The notes beneath the pieces were generated by a model that was not told where the DNA came from, did not search any database, and saw only the letters and a program-made list of their open reading frames with translations. From Burkholderiales bacterium (lineage in GTDB: Bacteria; Pseudomonadota; Gammaproteobacteria; Burkholderiales; Burkholderiaceae_C): 37,528 bases of DNA. Below are positions 1 to 7,342 of the stretch, one piece after another. Position 1 is the first letter of the stretch; every line of letters begins with the position of its first letter. The position numbers and the translations under genes are program-made. The DNA lies in assembly GCA_028868895.1 (NCBI GenBank), contig JAGWTP010000032.1, positions 1 to 37,528 of the forward strand. The letters run 5' to 3'.

Positions 1-192
1 TTCAACGGCCTGAACCAGCGCGTGCGCCTGGTCATGCACCAGCTCGAACGCATCAAGGTGATCCTGGCCAACCGCGTCTATCCGCACTACCGGCCGGGCG
101 GTGTGCACGCCGGCGGCCGGCCGAAGGCGGCCGCGGCGCCCGCACCGATCAACGCCGCCCCGGTGGTGCACAGCCTGCAGCGCCACGCCTGA
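1..192 (+). CDS. C-terminal end of an ExbB/TolQ-type proton channel (partial)
   Basis: The frame is open from the first base and stops with TGA at 190-192, so only the last 63 codons are present. The visible part begins FNGLNQRVRLVMHQLERI, an amphipathic charged helix like the cytoplasmic tail after the last membrane helix of ExbB/MotA/TolQ channel proteins, followed by an Ala/Pro-rich tail. The assignment rests mainly on context: the next gene (249-650) is a clear ExbD and the one after is a TonB, and exbB-exbD-tonB is the usual order. ExbB would form the inner-membrane stator that couples the proton gradient to TonB. The channel-forming helices lie outside the window, so the family cannot be confirmed here. 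Confidence 0.6.
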   Translation, partial: FNGLNQRVRLVMHQLERIKVILANRVYPHYRPGGVHAGGRPKAAAAPAPINAAPVVHSLQRHA

Positions 193-248
193 CACCCGAG
201 AGGGCTTGTTGCCGCATCGCGCAGGCCCTCCCGACCTTCATCCGACCC

Positions 249-650
249 ATGAAATATTTCGAATCCCGCAAGGCCCGCATCGAGATCATTCCGATGATCG
301 ACATCATGTTCTTCCTGCTGGTGTTCTTCGTCATGACCACCCTGCACATGATCCCCGACGCCGGCATCGCCTCGCGGCTGCCCACCAGCGCCACCGCACA
401 GACGCTGCCCAAGCCGCAGCTCACGCTGGCCGTCGATGCCCAGGGGCTGATCCACCTGAAGCAGCAGACCCTGAGTGCGGCCGAACTCGAAGCGCAGTTG
501 CGCGCCCAGCCGCACCCGGACGAACTGCAGGTCACGATCGCCGGCGACGGCGAGGTCGCGCTGCAAAAGCTGATCGTGGTGATGGACGCCTGCCGCGCCG
601 CCGGGGTCACCCACATCGGCCTGGCAGCGCGGCCTGCCGGCGGCGCATGA
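249..650 (+). CDS. exbD: ExbD/TolR family biopolymer transport protein
   Basis: The protein has 133 residues, a normal ExbD length. A short cytoplasmic N-terminus with RKARIEIIPMID leads into one membrane helix (about residues 15-34, IDIMFFLLVFFVMTTLHM). The Asp in the PMID motif is the proton-carrying residue known from ExbD and TolR. The rest is a periplasmic domain with the usual pattern of short strands and helices. In the family ExbD works with ExbB as a proton channel that energises TonB. It lies 56 bases after the ExbB-like gene and 52 bases before tonB, all on one strand, so the three probably form one transcript. I place it with ExbD rather than TolR because the next gene is tonB, not tolA. 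Confidence 0.9.
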   Translation: MKYFESRKARIEIIPMIDIMFFLLVFFVMTTLHMIPDAGIASRLPTSATAQTLPKPQLTLAVDAQGLIHLKQQTLSAAELEAQLRAQPHPDELQVTIAGDGEVALQKLIVVMDACRAAGVTHIGLAARPAGGA

Positions 651-702
651 GGCCGCATCGCCTGCGCGCCGAGCTTGCATTCGGCCGCACGAGGGCCGCA
701 AC

Positions 703-1461
703 GTGAGCGCGGTACTGGCTCCGCGGCCGAGCCCGCTGGCGGCCGCGCTTGCGACCCCGCGCAGCGAGCGCGATCGCTGGCTCGCGGCGCTGGCGATCGC
801 GCTGCTGCTCGAGCTTGCACTGCTGGCCGGGCTGCTCTGGTGGTCGACCCATCGAGTCGTGCCGGTGCCGCCGGCGCCAGTGGACATCGTGCTGGCGCCG
901 AGCCCGGCGCCGACGGTGCAGGCCCCTCCCGCGCCACCCGCGCCGAAGCCGCCGCCGCCCAAGGTGGTGGAGCCACCGCGCCCGCATCCGCCGGTCCACG
1001 CCGCACCGCGCCCGATGCCTACGCCGGCTCCCCCCCCGCCGCCGGCACCGACACCGACCGCGGTGGCCGCACCCCCGCCTGCGCCCGACACCCGACCGGC
1101 GATGCCGGTTGCCGCAGCACCCCCCGCGCCACCACCGCCGGCTCCGGCGGCGACCGACACCGGCGCGCGCCGCGCGGCGTTCGAGGCCCAGTTGCGCGCC
1201 GCGGTCCAGGCCGCGGTGCATTACCCCGCGGCGGCCAAGCTGATGCGACTGCACGGCAAGACGCTCGTCGCGTTCGACTACCAGGACCGCCGCGTCGGCC
1301 AGGTGCGCGTGGCGCAGTCCAGCGGCTCGGCCGAACTCGACCGGGCCGCGCAGGCCGCCGTGCAGGGCGCCGAGTTCCCGCCACCGCCTGCAGAACTCGC
1401 AGGCCGCACGCTGCACTTCGATGTCTGGGTGCGCTTCTTCCTGCAGGACGAAGCGGACTGA
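703..1461 (+). CDS. tonB: TonB family energy transducer
   Basis: This 252-residue protein has the three TonB parts. A single membrane anchor lies at about residues 26-48 (LAIALLLELALLAGLLWW). A long Pro/Ala-rich periplasmic linker follows (about 54-155, many PPAP and PPPP runs). The C-terminal TonB domain (about 160-250) contains HYPAAAKLMRLHGKTLVAF, which fits the family pattern YP..A.......G.v.v.f. TonB carries proton-motive energy from ExbBD to outer-membrane receptors. The start is GTG at 703, with GAGG about 8 bases upstream; no ATG gives a sensible N-terminus. Its position after exbD and before a secreted phosphodiesterase suggests a dedicated rather than housekeeping TonB. No receptor gene is in view. 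Confidence 0.9.
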   Translation: MSAVLAPRPSPLAAALATPRSERDRWLAALAIALLLELALLAGLLWWSTHRVVPVPPAPVDIVLAPSPAPTVQAPPAPPAPKPPPPKVVEPPRPHPPVHAAPRPMPTPAPPPPPAPTPTAVAAPPPAPDTRPAMPVAAAPPAPPPPAPAATDTGARRAAFEAQLRAAVQAAVHYPAAAKLMRLHGKTLVAFDYQDRRVGQVRVAQSSGSAELDRAAQAAVQGAEFPPPPAELAGRTLHFDVWVRFFLQDEAD

Positions 1462-1511
1462 CGCCGCAGCGAACCTCGCACCGATCACCGCACCGACCGA
1501 ATTCCATTCCG

Positions 1512-3056
1512 ATGAAAAACAATCCTGCCTCTCGCGCGCTTCGACTTGCCGCCACCTGCGCCGCACTCTGCCTCGCATCGAGCGTGGGCGCGGCGCCACC
1601 CGCCGACGCCACCGCACCCAAGGCGATGCCCGGCCCGATGCAGCACGTGCTGCTGATCAGCGTCGACGCGCTGCACGCCTTCGACCTGCAGCGCTTCGTG
1701 CGCACCCATCCGCAGTCCGCGCTGGCGCAACTGGCGGCGCACGGCATCGACTACACCGACGCCCGCACGCCCGCACCGGCCGACTCGTTCCCGGGCCTGA
1801 TGGCGCTGCTCACCGGCGGCACGCCGGCGCAGACCGGGATCTACTACGACGTGACCTACAACCGCCGGCTCGCGGCGCCGGGCAGCGACTGCCGCAGCAC
1901 CGGCGCGGTGGTGCGCTTCGACGAAGACCTGGACCTGCCGGGCGCCCCGGTCGGCGCCCCCGCGCTGGACACGGCCAAGCTGCCGCGCGACCCGGCACGC
2001 GCCTGCGCCCCGGTGTGGCCGCACGAGTACCTGCGCGTCAACACCGTCTTCGACGTCGTGCGTACAGCCGGCGGCTACACCGCGTGGGCCGACAAGCACC
2101 CGGTCTACGAGATCGTCATGGGGCCGGCCGGCCACGGTGTCGACGACCTGTACACGCCCGAGATCGGCAACAACTTCCGCGGCCCGGCCGACACCACGGC
2201 CGACAAGACCACCGCCTCGGTCGAACGCACCGCCGCCTACGACCGCTTCAAGGCGCAGGCGGTGCTGCACCAGATCGCCGGGCGCGACCACGACGGCCAG
2301 CGCGCGGCGCCAGTGCCCACGCTGTTCGGCCTGAACCTGCAGGCGGTCAGCGTCGGCCAGAAGCGCGGCGGCTACCTCGATCGCGCCGGGCGGCCGAGCC
2401 CGGCGCTGGCCCTGGCGCTGCGCGACAGCGACGCGTTGATCGCCGACCTGGTCGGCGCGTTGCGCGCGCAGCACCTGCTCGACTCGACGCTCGTCATCGT
2501 GACGGCCAAGCACGGCAACAGCCCGGTCGATCCGGCCCGCCTGCGACACGTCGCGCGCGCCGATCTGCAGAAGGTGGTTCGGCAGGCGGCAGGCGGGCAG
2601 CTGGCGCGGATCACCTCCGACGACGTCGCGCTGGTGTGGCTGAAAGCCGCCGACCCGGCGCTCACCCGGCGCATCGCCGGTGCGCTGCAGCGTGATGCGG
2701 CCCGCCTGGGCATCGACAAGGTGCTGTGGGGCGAACGACTTGCGCAACAGATGCCCGGTGCCGACCACGACCCACGCAGCCCCGATCTCGTGGTGGTGCC
2801 GCGTGAAGGCGTGATCTACACCGAGCCGGGCGACGACAAGCGCGCCGAGCACGGCGGCTTCAACGCCGACGACCGTCACGTCGCGCTGCTGCTGTCCAAC
2901 CCGGTGCTGTTTGCGCAACCGCGGCGCAGCGGCCAGCGGGTCGACACCACGCAGGTGGCGCCGACCCTGCTCGACGCGCTCGGGCTCGACCCGAACGCGC
3001 TGCAGGCGGTGCGCGCGCGGCATGTGCGGACGCTGCCGCAGCTGGGCTGGCGCTGA
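1512..3056 (+). CDS. Exported alkaline-phosphatase-superfamily phosphodiesterase (type I PDE / nucleotide pyrophosphatase-like)
   Basis: The protein has 514 residues. It begins with a signal peptide (about 1-27: Arg-containing start, hydrophobic core, cut after SVGAA), so it should act outside the inner membrane. The core matches metal-dependent hydrolases of the alkaline phosphatase superfamily. HVLLISVDALHAFDL supplies the first metal-binding Asp. TPAPADSFPGLMALLTGG supplies the Ser at the usual nucleophile position. TAKHGNSPVDPARL and AEHGGFNADDRHVALLL give later metal-binding His/Asp positions. Relatives cleave phosphodiester or pyrophosphate bonds in nucleotides or other organic phosphates; the substrate cannot be read from sequence. 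It follows tonB by 50 bases, so co-transcription is likely, and its product could be what the TonB system imports. The start is ATG with an NNPASR leader; the longer upstream frame overlaps tonB and is unlikely. Confidence 0.85.
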   Translation: MKNNPASRALRLAATCAALCLASSVGAAPPADATAPKAMPGPMQHVLLISVDALHAFDLQRFVRTHPQSALAQLAAHGIDYTDARTPAPADSFPGLMALLTGGTPAQTGIYYDVTYNRRLAAPGSDCRSTGAVVRFDEDLDLPGAPVGAPALDTAKLPRDPARACAPVWPHEYLRVNTVFDVVRTAGGYTAWADKHPVYEIVMGPAGHGVDDLYTPEIGNNFRGPADTTADKTTASVERTAAYDRFKAQAVLHQIAGRDHDGQRAAPVPTLFGLNLQAVSVGQKRGGYLDRAGRPSPALALALRDSDALIADLVGALRAQHLLDSTLVIVTAKHGNSPVDPARLRHVARADLQKVVRQAAGGQLARITSDDVALVWLKAADPALTRRIAGALQRDAARLGIDKVLWGERLAQQMPGADHDPRSPDLVVVPREGVIYTEPGDDKRAEHGGFNADDRHVALLLSNPVLFAQPRRSGQRVDTTQVAPTLLDALGLDPNALQAVRARHVRTLPQLGWR

Positions 3057-3163
3057 CCCGGACGGCACCTGCCAGCGGCGTGTCATTGCCCGGTCACGCC
3101 GCCTTCATGCGGGTGTCACCACGCGGCGCGAACATCACGCCAACCCAGCCACGGAGAGTGCCG

Positions 3164-3991
3164 ATGCGCGACCTGCCCCTGCCGACCTTCCCGATCGCCG
3201 ACCTCGGTGCGCCCGTCGCGCCACGGAGGTCACTTCGACGAAGCGGTGCCGTCGAACCCGCCGTGGAGCTGGATGTGGTTTGGGCCCGCGATGAAGAAGA
3301 GGTTCGCCAGGCGCAGCAGTTGCGATACCGCGTCTTTGCCGACGAGATGGGAGCAAGCCTGACGGTGCCGAAGGGCTCGCCCCCGGGGCACGATATCGAC
3401 ATCTTCGATCCGTTTTGCGAGCACCTGCTGGTGCGTGCCGGCGCCGCGGACGGCGAGCCCGGTCCGGTGATCGGCACCTATCGGGTGCTGACGCCCGCCA
3501 ACGCACAGCGCGTGGGCGGCCTGTACAGCGACGGCGAGTTCGACCTGACGCGCCTGCGGCCGCTGCGCCCGAAGATGGTCGAACTCGGCCGCTCGTGCGT
3601 GCACCCCGACTGGCGCTCCGGCGGGGTCATCCTGGCGCTGTGGGCGGCGCTGGCCGAGTTCATGCAGCGCAACCAACTCGACACGATGATCGGCTGCGCC
3701 AGCGTCAGCATGCGCGACGGCGGACACTTCGCCGCGAGCCTGTGGGAGCGGCTGCGTCACAGCCATTTGGCGCCCACCCACCGGCAGGTGACGCCCCGGT
3801 TGGCCTTGCCCATCGATGAATTGCAAAGCGACCTGCCGGCGGAGGCGCCGGCGCTGATCAAGGGCTATCTGCGCTGCGGTGCAAAGGTGCTGGGCCCGCC
3901 GGCCTGGGACCCGGATTTCAACACCGCCGACCTGCCGCTGTTGCTGCACATCGAAGACCTGCCAGCACGCTACCGCAAGCATTTCTTCTGA
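3164..3991 (+). CDS. olsB: L-ornithine N-alpha-acyltransferase-like GNAT protein (OlsB family)
   Basis: The protein has 275 residues with the hemolysin-like acyltransferase fold of OlsB. Visible family patterns are QAQQLRYRVFADEMGA near residue 55, FCEHLLVR, VIGTYRVL, and KMVELGRSCVHPDWRSGGVI, followed by LWAALAEFM. OlsB moves a 3-hydroxyacyl chain from acyl carrier protein to the alpha-amino group of ornithine, the first step in making the phosphate-free membrane lipid ornithine lipid. The ATG at 3164 has a good GGAGAG site 11 bases upstream; the longer frame from 3080 would add 28 residues with no family match. No OlsA gene (the second step) is adjacent. Many GNATs of this type are annotated only as hypothetical, so the substrate is inferred. 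Confidence 0.75.
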   Translation: MRDLPLPTFPIADLGAPVAPRRSLRRSGAVEPAVELDVVWARDEEEVRQAQQLRYRVFADEMGASLTVPKGSPPGHDIDIFDPFCEHLLVRAGAADGEPGPVIGTYRVLTPANAQRVGGLYSDGEFDLTRLRPLRPKMVELGRSCVHPDWRSGGVILALWAALAEFMQRNQLDTMIGCASVSMRDGGHFAASLWERLRHSHLAPTHRQVTPRLALPIDELQSDLPAEAPALIKGYLRCGAKVLGPPAWDPDFNTADLPLLLHIEDLPARYRKHFF

Positions 3992-4109
3992 TCACCCCCA
4001 GGAAATGCCGCCGACATTCACGCGCCCGGGGGCCAGGCAAAGTGGCACAGCCACCCGTGCCTGAGCGCGCCGCGAGCCGCGTCGGCAGCTCGGCGCGACG
4101 ATGCTGAAC

Positions 4110-4268
4110 TTACGCGCCGCGGCGGTGCGCCGGCACGCCGCGGGCGCGGCTCAAGCGCAGCGACCAGCGCGAGCGCGCCAGTGCGATGACCTCGACCGCG
4201 CCCCACAGCAGCGCGGTCGCCAATGCGGCCAGGGTGGCGACGGGGCGGTGTCGACGGGGCTGATGCAT
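4110..4268 (-). CDS. Small single-pass membrane protein, 52 residues, unknown function
   Basis: This is a short ORF in the gap between the OlsB-like gene and the M14 peptidase. It encodes a basic start (MHQPRRHRPVA), one hydrophobic helix at about residues 10-31 (TLAALATALLWGAVEVIALA) with a Trp and a Glu inside it, and a very basic tail ending RRGA. Support for it being real: an ATG with GGGAG nine bases upstream, a clean TAA stop, and a membrane helix flanked by positive charge. A possible -10 (TACCGT, 4302-4307) lies about 34 bases upstream of the start codon. It is divergent from the M14 gene. I do not recognise a named family. Coding bias in such a short GC-rich frame is weak evidence. 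Confidence 0.5.
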   Translation of the reverse strand: MHQPRRHRPVATLAALATALLWGAVEVIALARSRWSLRLSRARGVPAHRRGA

Positions 4269-4371
4269 GGCGTGGCTCCCAACGGTGCAAGGTGTTCAGG
4301 TACGGTAGCGTGAGCCTGTGACACCTTCGTGTCGCACGCGGTCCCGCGCACACACTCCCCATCGGCAACCC

Positions 4372-5391
4372 GTGACGCTCCCCTACCCGCCCGAACTGCT
4401 TGCACTGGATGAACTGGTCAGCCTGGCCGGCCCGCAGCTTGAACGGCGGCTGCTGTGCGAGGTGCCGCTGGACGGGCAATGCCTGCCGGTACACGCCTTC
4501 ATGCTGGGCAGCGACAAGCTCGACGCCCCCGTGGTGGGGATCTTCGGCGGTGTGCACGGCCTGGAGCGCATTGGCGCCGAGGTGGTCATCGCCTACCTGC
4601 GCAGCCTCGTGATGCGCCTGCGCTGGGACGAGACGCTGCATCGCCAGCTCGAGACGATGCGGCTGGTCCTGGTGCCGGTCATCAACCCGGGCGGGCTGGT
4701 TCGCGGGACGCGTGCCAATCCGAACGGCGTCGACCTGATGCGCAACGCCCCGGTCGATGCCGGCGAACCGGTGCCGTACCTGATCGGTGGCCAGCGCATC
4801 AGCGCGTCGCTGCCCTGGTATCGGGGCGTGCGCGGTGCACCGATGGAGCCCGAAAGCGATGCGCTGTGCCGCATCGTCACCGACGAACTGCTGCGGCGGC
4901 CGTTCAGCATTGCCGTCGATTGCCATTCGGGCTTCGGTCTGAACGACCGCGTCTGGTACCCGTTCGCGCACACGGCGCGACCGATCGAGCACCTGCCGGA
5001 GATCCATGCGCTGTGCGAGACGATGGACGAAACGCTGCTTCATCACCGCTACGTTGTCGAGCCCCAGAGCCGCCACTATCTGGCCCACGGCGATCTGTGG
5101 GATCACCTCTATCTCGGCGCGCCGCCGGGGCATGTCTTCCTGCCGCTGACGTTGGAGATGGGCTCGTGGCTGTGGGTGCGGAAGAATCCGCGCCAGCTTT
5201 TCTCGCGGCACGGACTGTTCAATCCGATCATCGGGCACCGCCAGCAGCGCGTGCTGCGCCGGCACATCGGCTGGCTCGACTTCATCACCCGGGCGGCCTG
5301 CAGCCACGGGCGCTGGCTCCCGACGGGCGCGCGCCGAGCGCACCACCGCGCTCTTGCACTGGCACGCTGGTACGGCGGGCCGGATCGATGA
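4372..5391 (+). CDS. M14 family zinc carboxypeptidase-like protein
   Basis: The metal and catalytic residues of the M14 carboxypeptidase family are all visible. Numbered from the GTG at 4372, His62 and Glu65 in GGVHGLERIGAE form the HxxE zinc pair. His185 in AVDCHSGFGL is the third ligand. Glu262 in LTLEMGSWLW is the general base. The family removes C-terminal residues from peptides or deacylates amino acids. There is no signal peptide, so it probably acts in the cytoplasm. An earlier GTG at 4318 would add 18 Arg/Thr-rich residues; neither start has a clear ribosome site, and I prefer 4372 because the family-like sequence (LPYPPELLALDEL) begins there. The stop overlaps the next start (ATGA), so the hydrolase that follows is probably translationally coupled. 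Confidence 0.8.
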   Translation: MTLPYPPELLALDELVSLAGPQLERRLLCEVPLDGQCLPVHAFMLGSDKLDAPVVGIFGGVHGLERIGAEVVIAYLRSLVMRLRWDETLHRQLETMRLVLVPVINPGGLVRGTRANPNGVDLMRNAPVDAGEPVPYLIGGQRISASLPWYRGVRGAPMEPESDALCRIVTDELLRRPFSIAVDCHSGFGLNDRVWYPFAHTARPIEHLPEIHALCETMDETLLHHRYVVEPQSRHYLAHGDLWDHLYLGAPPGHVFLPLTLEMGSWLWVRKNPRQLFSRHGLFNPIIGHRQQRVLRRHIGWLDFITRAACSHGRWLPTGARRAHHRALALARWYGGPDR

Positions 5392-6194
5392 CGACCTGGA
5401 TCCTGCTGCGTGGCCTCACCCGCGAGAGCGGCCACTGGGGCGCGTTCGCGGCGCTGCTTCAACACCGCCACCCCGAATCGCGCGTCGTGGCACTCGACCT
5501 GCCCGGCAACGGGTCGTTCAATCACCAGCCGAGCCCGACCCGCATCGAAGCCATGTCGCGGTGGTGCCGCGACCACCTGCGCTCGCAAGGCATTGCGCCG
5601 CCGTACCGGTTGCTGGCCATGTCGATGGGCGCGATGGTCGCGGTGGACTGGGTTGCCAGCGCACCGAACCAGATCCTTGGCTGCGTGCTCATCAACACCA
5701 GCCTGCGTCCCGTCAGTCGGTGGTACCGACGCCTGCGCCCACGGAACTACGCCGCATTGCTCGCGCTCGCGCTGACTCCCGATGCCGGCGGTGGCCACGA
5801 ACGCACGATCCTGCGGCTGACGAGTCGCAATCCGGTCGCCGCCGCGGCGGTGCTGGACGAATGGACGCGCCTGCGCAGCGCCAGACCGGTGTCCACGGCG
5901 AACGCGCTGCGCCAGTTGCTGGCCGCGTCGCGCTATCGGGCCCCGACGACAGTTCCAGCGGCTCCACTGCTGCTGTTGACCAGCCGTCGCGACGCGCTGG
6001 TGGACTGGCGCTGTTCTCAAGCGCTGGCACAACGCTGGCACACCGACATCGCGATCCATCAGACTGCCGGACACGACCTGACACTGGACGACGCAGCGTG
6101 GGTCGTCGATCAGATCGAACGGTGGTTGGCAGCAGGTCGCTCGGGCACCGGACTCGGAGTCACACGAGCGCCTGGGCGGCAGGGGGAGGTTTGA
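5388..6194 (+). CDS. Alpha/beta-fold hydrolase
   Basis: The protein has 268 residues with the alpha/beta-hydrolase layout. The first strand and oxyanion region is WILLRGLTRESGHWGAF, then VVALDLPGNG. The nucleophile Ser79 lies in LLAMSMGAMVA, a variant of GxSxG in which the first Gly is Ala. The acid is Asp202 in TSRRDALVDW and the base is His229 in TAGHDLTLDD. The triad is complete, so it is expected to be active, as an esterase, lipase or amidase; the substrate is unknown. The ATG at 5388 overlaps the stop of the M14 carboxypeptidase gene by four bases (ATGA), pointing to a two-gene unit. There is no signal peptide. The last 25 residues are loosely conserved and may be disordered. Confidence 0.8.
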   Translation: MTTWILLRGLTRESGHWGAFAALLQHRHPESRVVALDLPGNGSFNHQPSPTRIEAMSRWCRDHLRSQGIAPPYRLLAMSMGAMVAVDWVASAPNQILGCVLINTSLRPVSRWYRRLRPRNYAALLALALTPDAGGGHERTILRLTSRNPVAAAAVLDEWTRLRSARPVSTANALRQLLAASRYRAPTTVPAAPLLLLTSRRDALVDWRCSQALAQRWHTDIAIHQTAGHDLTLDDAAWVVDQIERWLAAGRSGTGLGVTRAPGRQGEV

Positions 6195-6202
6195 GCCTTG
6201 TC

Positions 6203-6234
6203 AAGAAAAAGGGCCCGCTCACCGGCGGGCCCTT
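6203..6234 (-). terminator. Rho-independent terminator after tRNA-Ala
   Basis: A perfect 10-bp stem (6209-6218 with 6225-6234, AAGGGCCCGC) has a 6-base loop. Read on the minus strand it is followed by TTTTTCTT (6210-6203). It sits 8 bases past the CCA end of tRNA-Ala, as expected for its terminator. On the plus strand there is no U-run, so it would stop the upstream hydrolase transcript only weakly. Confidence 0.85.
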
Positions 6235-6242
6235 ACGTATGT

Positions 6243-6318
<76 letters not shown>

Positions 6319-6329
6319 AACGCCCGGCT

Positions 6330-6335
6330 ATTTTA
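6330..6335 (-). promoter_or_regulatory. Likely -10 element of the tRNA-Ala promoter
   Basis: On the minus strand TAAAAT (5 of 6 matches to TATAAT) ends 11 bases before the mature tRNA 5' end, in one of the few AT-rich patches of the region (GGTTAAAATAGCC). The -35 region 17 bases further up is poor, so this is a moderate call. Confidence 0.5.
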
Positions 6336-6393
6336 ACCACAGCGGCCCACTAAGGCAGCGATGTGCACGGGTTCGAACGGAGCCCGAAAGCCG

Positions 6394-7230
6394 TCAGGTG
6401 GACCCGACGGCGCCGGCCGCACCGCCCCATTCGGGAATCGACGGCACGCGAATATTTTCGACTTGCGGCAGGTCGAATCCGAAGTGTTCGTTCAGCAGCG
6501 CACGCAGCGCCGTTCGATCGGCGAGTCGCAGGGTGTGCACTGCGCCGTCGCGCCACACGTTGACGTCGCGGTTCATGACCGAGACGCGACCGCGCGGCGT
6601 CAGGGCGCGCATCATGATGCGGTTGACGAACGCCGAGTTGGGGTGGGTCGAGGTGTAGTGGTTGCCCAGTTCGAAGTCCACGAGGTTCTCCGCCTCCAGA
6701 GTCGAAACCCAGGCGTCGACGGGCTTGTCGCCGACCTGCGCACGCAGCACCCAGTGCGGCCCGTCGCGAACCATCCAGTGCGTCTCGCCGGCGGCAGCGG
6801 CCGGCACGCCGTCGACGAGCGGAACCGGGACGCGCGGCGCCAGCGCGCCGAAGCCCGGATCGACGACGAATGTCCCTTCGGGCACGGACACGGTGAGGAA
6901 CATGTGGGTTCGCGGCGACGCCGTGCGCGGGGCCATCAGCACCACCCGCGCGGTGTGACGTACCGGCTCGAAGCCGATGCTCTCGAGCATGGCGGCAAAC
7001 AGCGTCGCGTGCTCGAAGCAGTAGCCGCCACGGCGTGCTTCGACCAGCTTGCGCTGGACGCTTTCAAGGTCCAACCGCACCGGGTGGCCAAGCAGTACGT
7101 CGAGGTTCTCGAACGGGATGTTCAACATGTGGGCTTGCAGCAGCCCGGCCAGGGTGTCGAAGTTGCGTCGAACCGCACCGCGCCACTGGATGCGCTCGAG
7201 ATACTCATCCAGACCGAAGGATGCCGTCAT
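6394..7230 (-). CDS. Arylamine N-acetyltransferase
   Basis: This 278-residue protein has the usual length of bacterial arylamine N-acetyltransferases and shows the catalytic triad. Cys71 lies in ARRGGYCFEHATLF, His109 in PRTHMFLTV and Asp124 in FVVDPGFGAL. The family moves acetyl from acetyl-CoA to arylamines, hydrazines or related substrates by a ping-pong mechanism through the Cys. The N-terminal LDEYLERI and NIPFENLDVLLG segments are also typical. The ATG has a strong GGGAGG site 7 bases upstream. It lies downstream of flgF on the same strand but has no link to flagella; a hairpin at 7322-7338 separates them. The natural substrate cannot be told from sequence. Confidence 0.93.
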   Translation of the reverse strand: MTASFGLDEYLERIQWRGAVRRNFDTLAGLLQAHMLNIPFENLDVLLGHPVRLDLESVQRKLVEARRGGYCFEHATLFAAMLESIGFEPVRHTARVVLMAPRTASPRTHMFLTVSVPEGTFVVDPGFGALAPRVPVPLVDGVPAAAAGETHWMVRDGPHWVLRAQVGDKPVDAWVSTLEAENLVDFELGNHYTSTHPNSAFVNRIMMRALTPRGRVSVMNRDVNVWRDGAVHTLRLADRTALRALLNEHFGFDLPQVENIRVPSIPEWGGAAGAVGST

Positions 7231-7321
7231 GGTCGTGCCTCCCGCGAAGCCGCGGGCTCACTCGCCATCGCGCCCGCCATCGTTGATTTTCGGCCGCATG
7301 TCGAGCCGATTCAAGCGCGCA

Positions 7322-7338
7322 CGCTGCCCGCGGCAGCG
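7322..7338 (-). terminator. GC-rich hairpin directly after flgF
   Basis: CGCTGCC and GGCAGCG form a perfect 7-bp stem with a 3-base loop, starting 4 bases after the flgF stop codon. There is no U-run, so it may be a weak or Rho-aided end of the flg transcript or simply protect the 3' end of the mRNA. Confidence 0.4.
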
Positions 7339-7342
7339 GGCC

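Noticed and set aside
87-1160. A long Gly/Ala-rich frame on the minus strand that looks like a surface repeat protein
   Set aside because: It is the antisense of the ExbD gene and the Pro-rich TonB linker; CCG/GCC codons read backwards give Gly and Ala. There is no ribosome site or family match.
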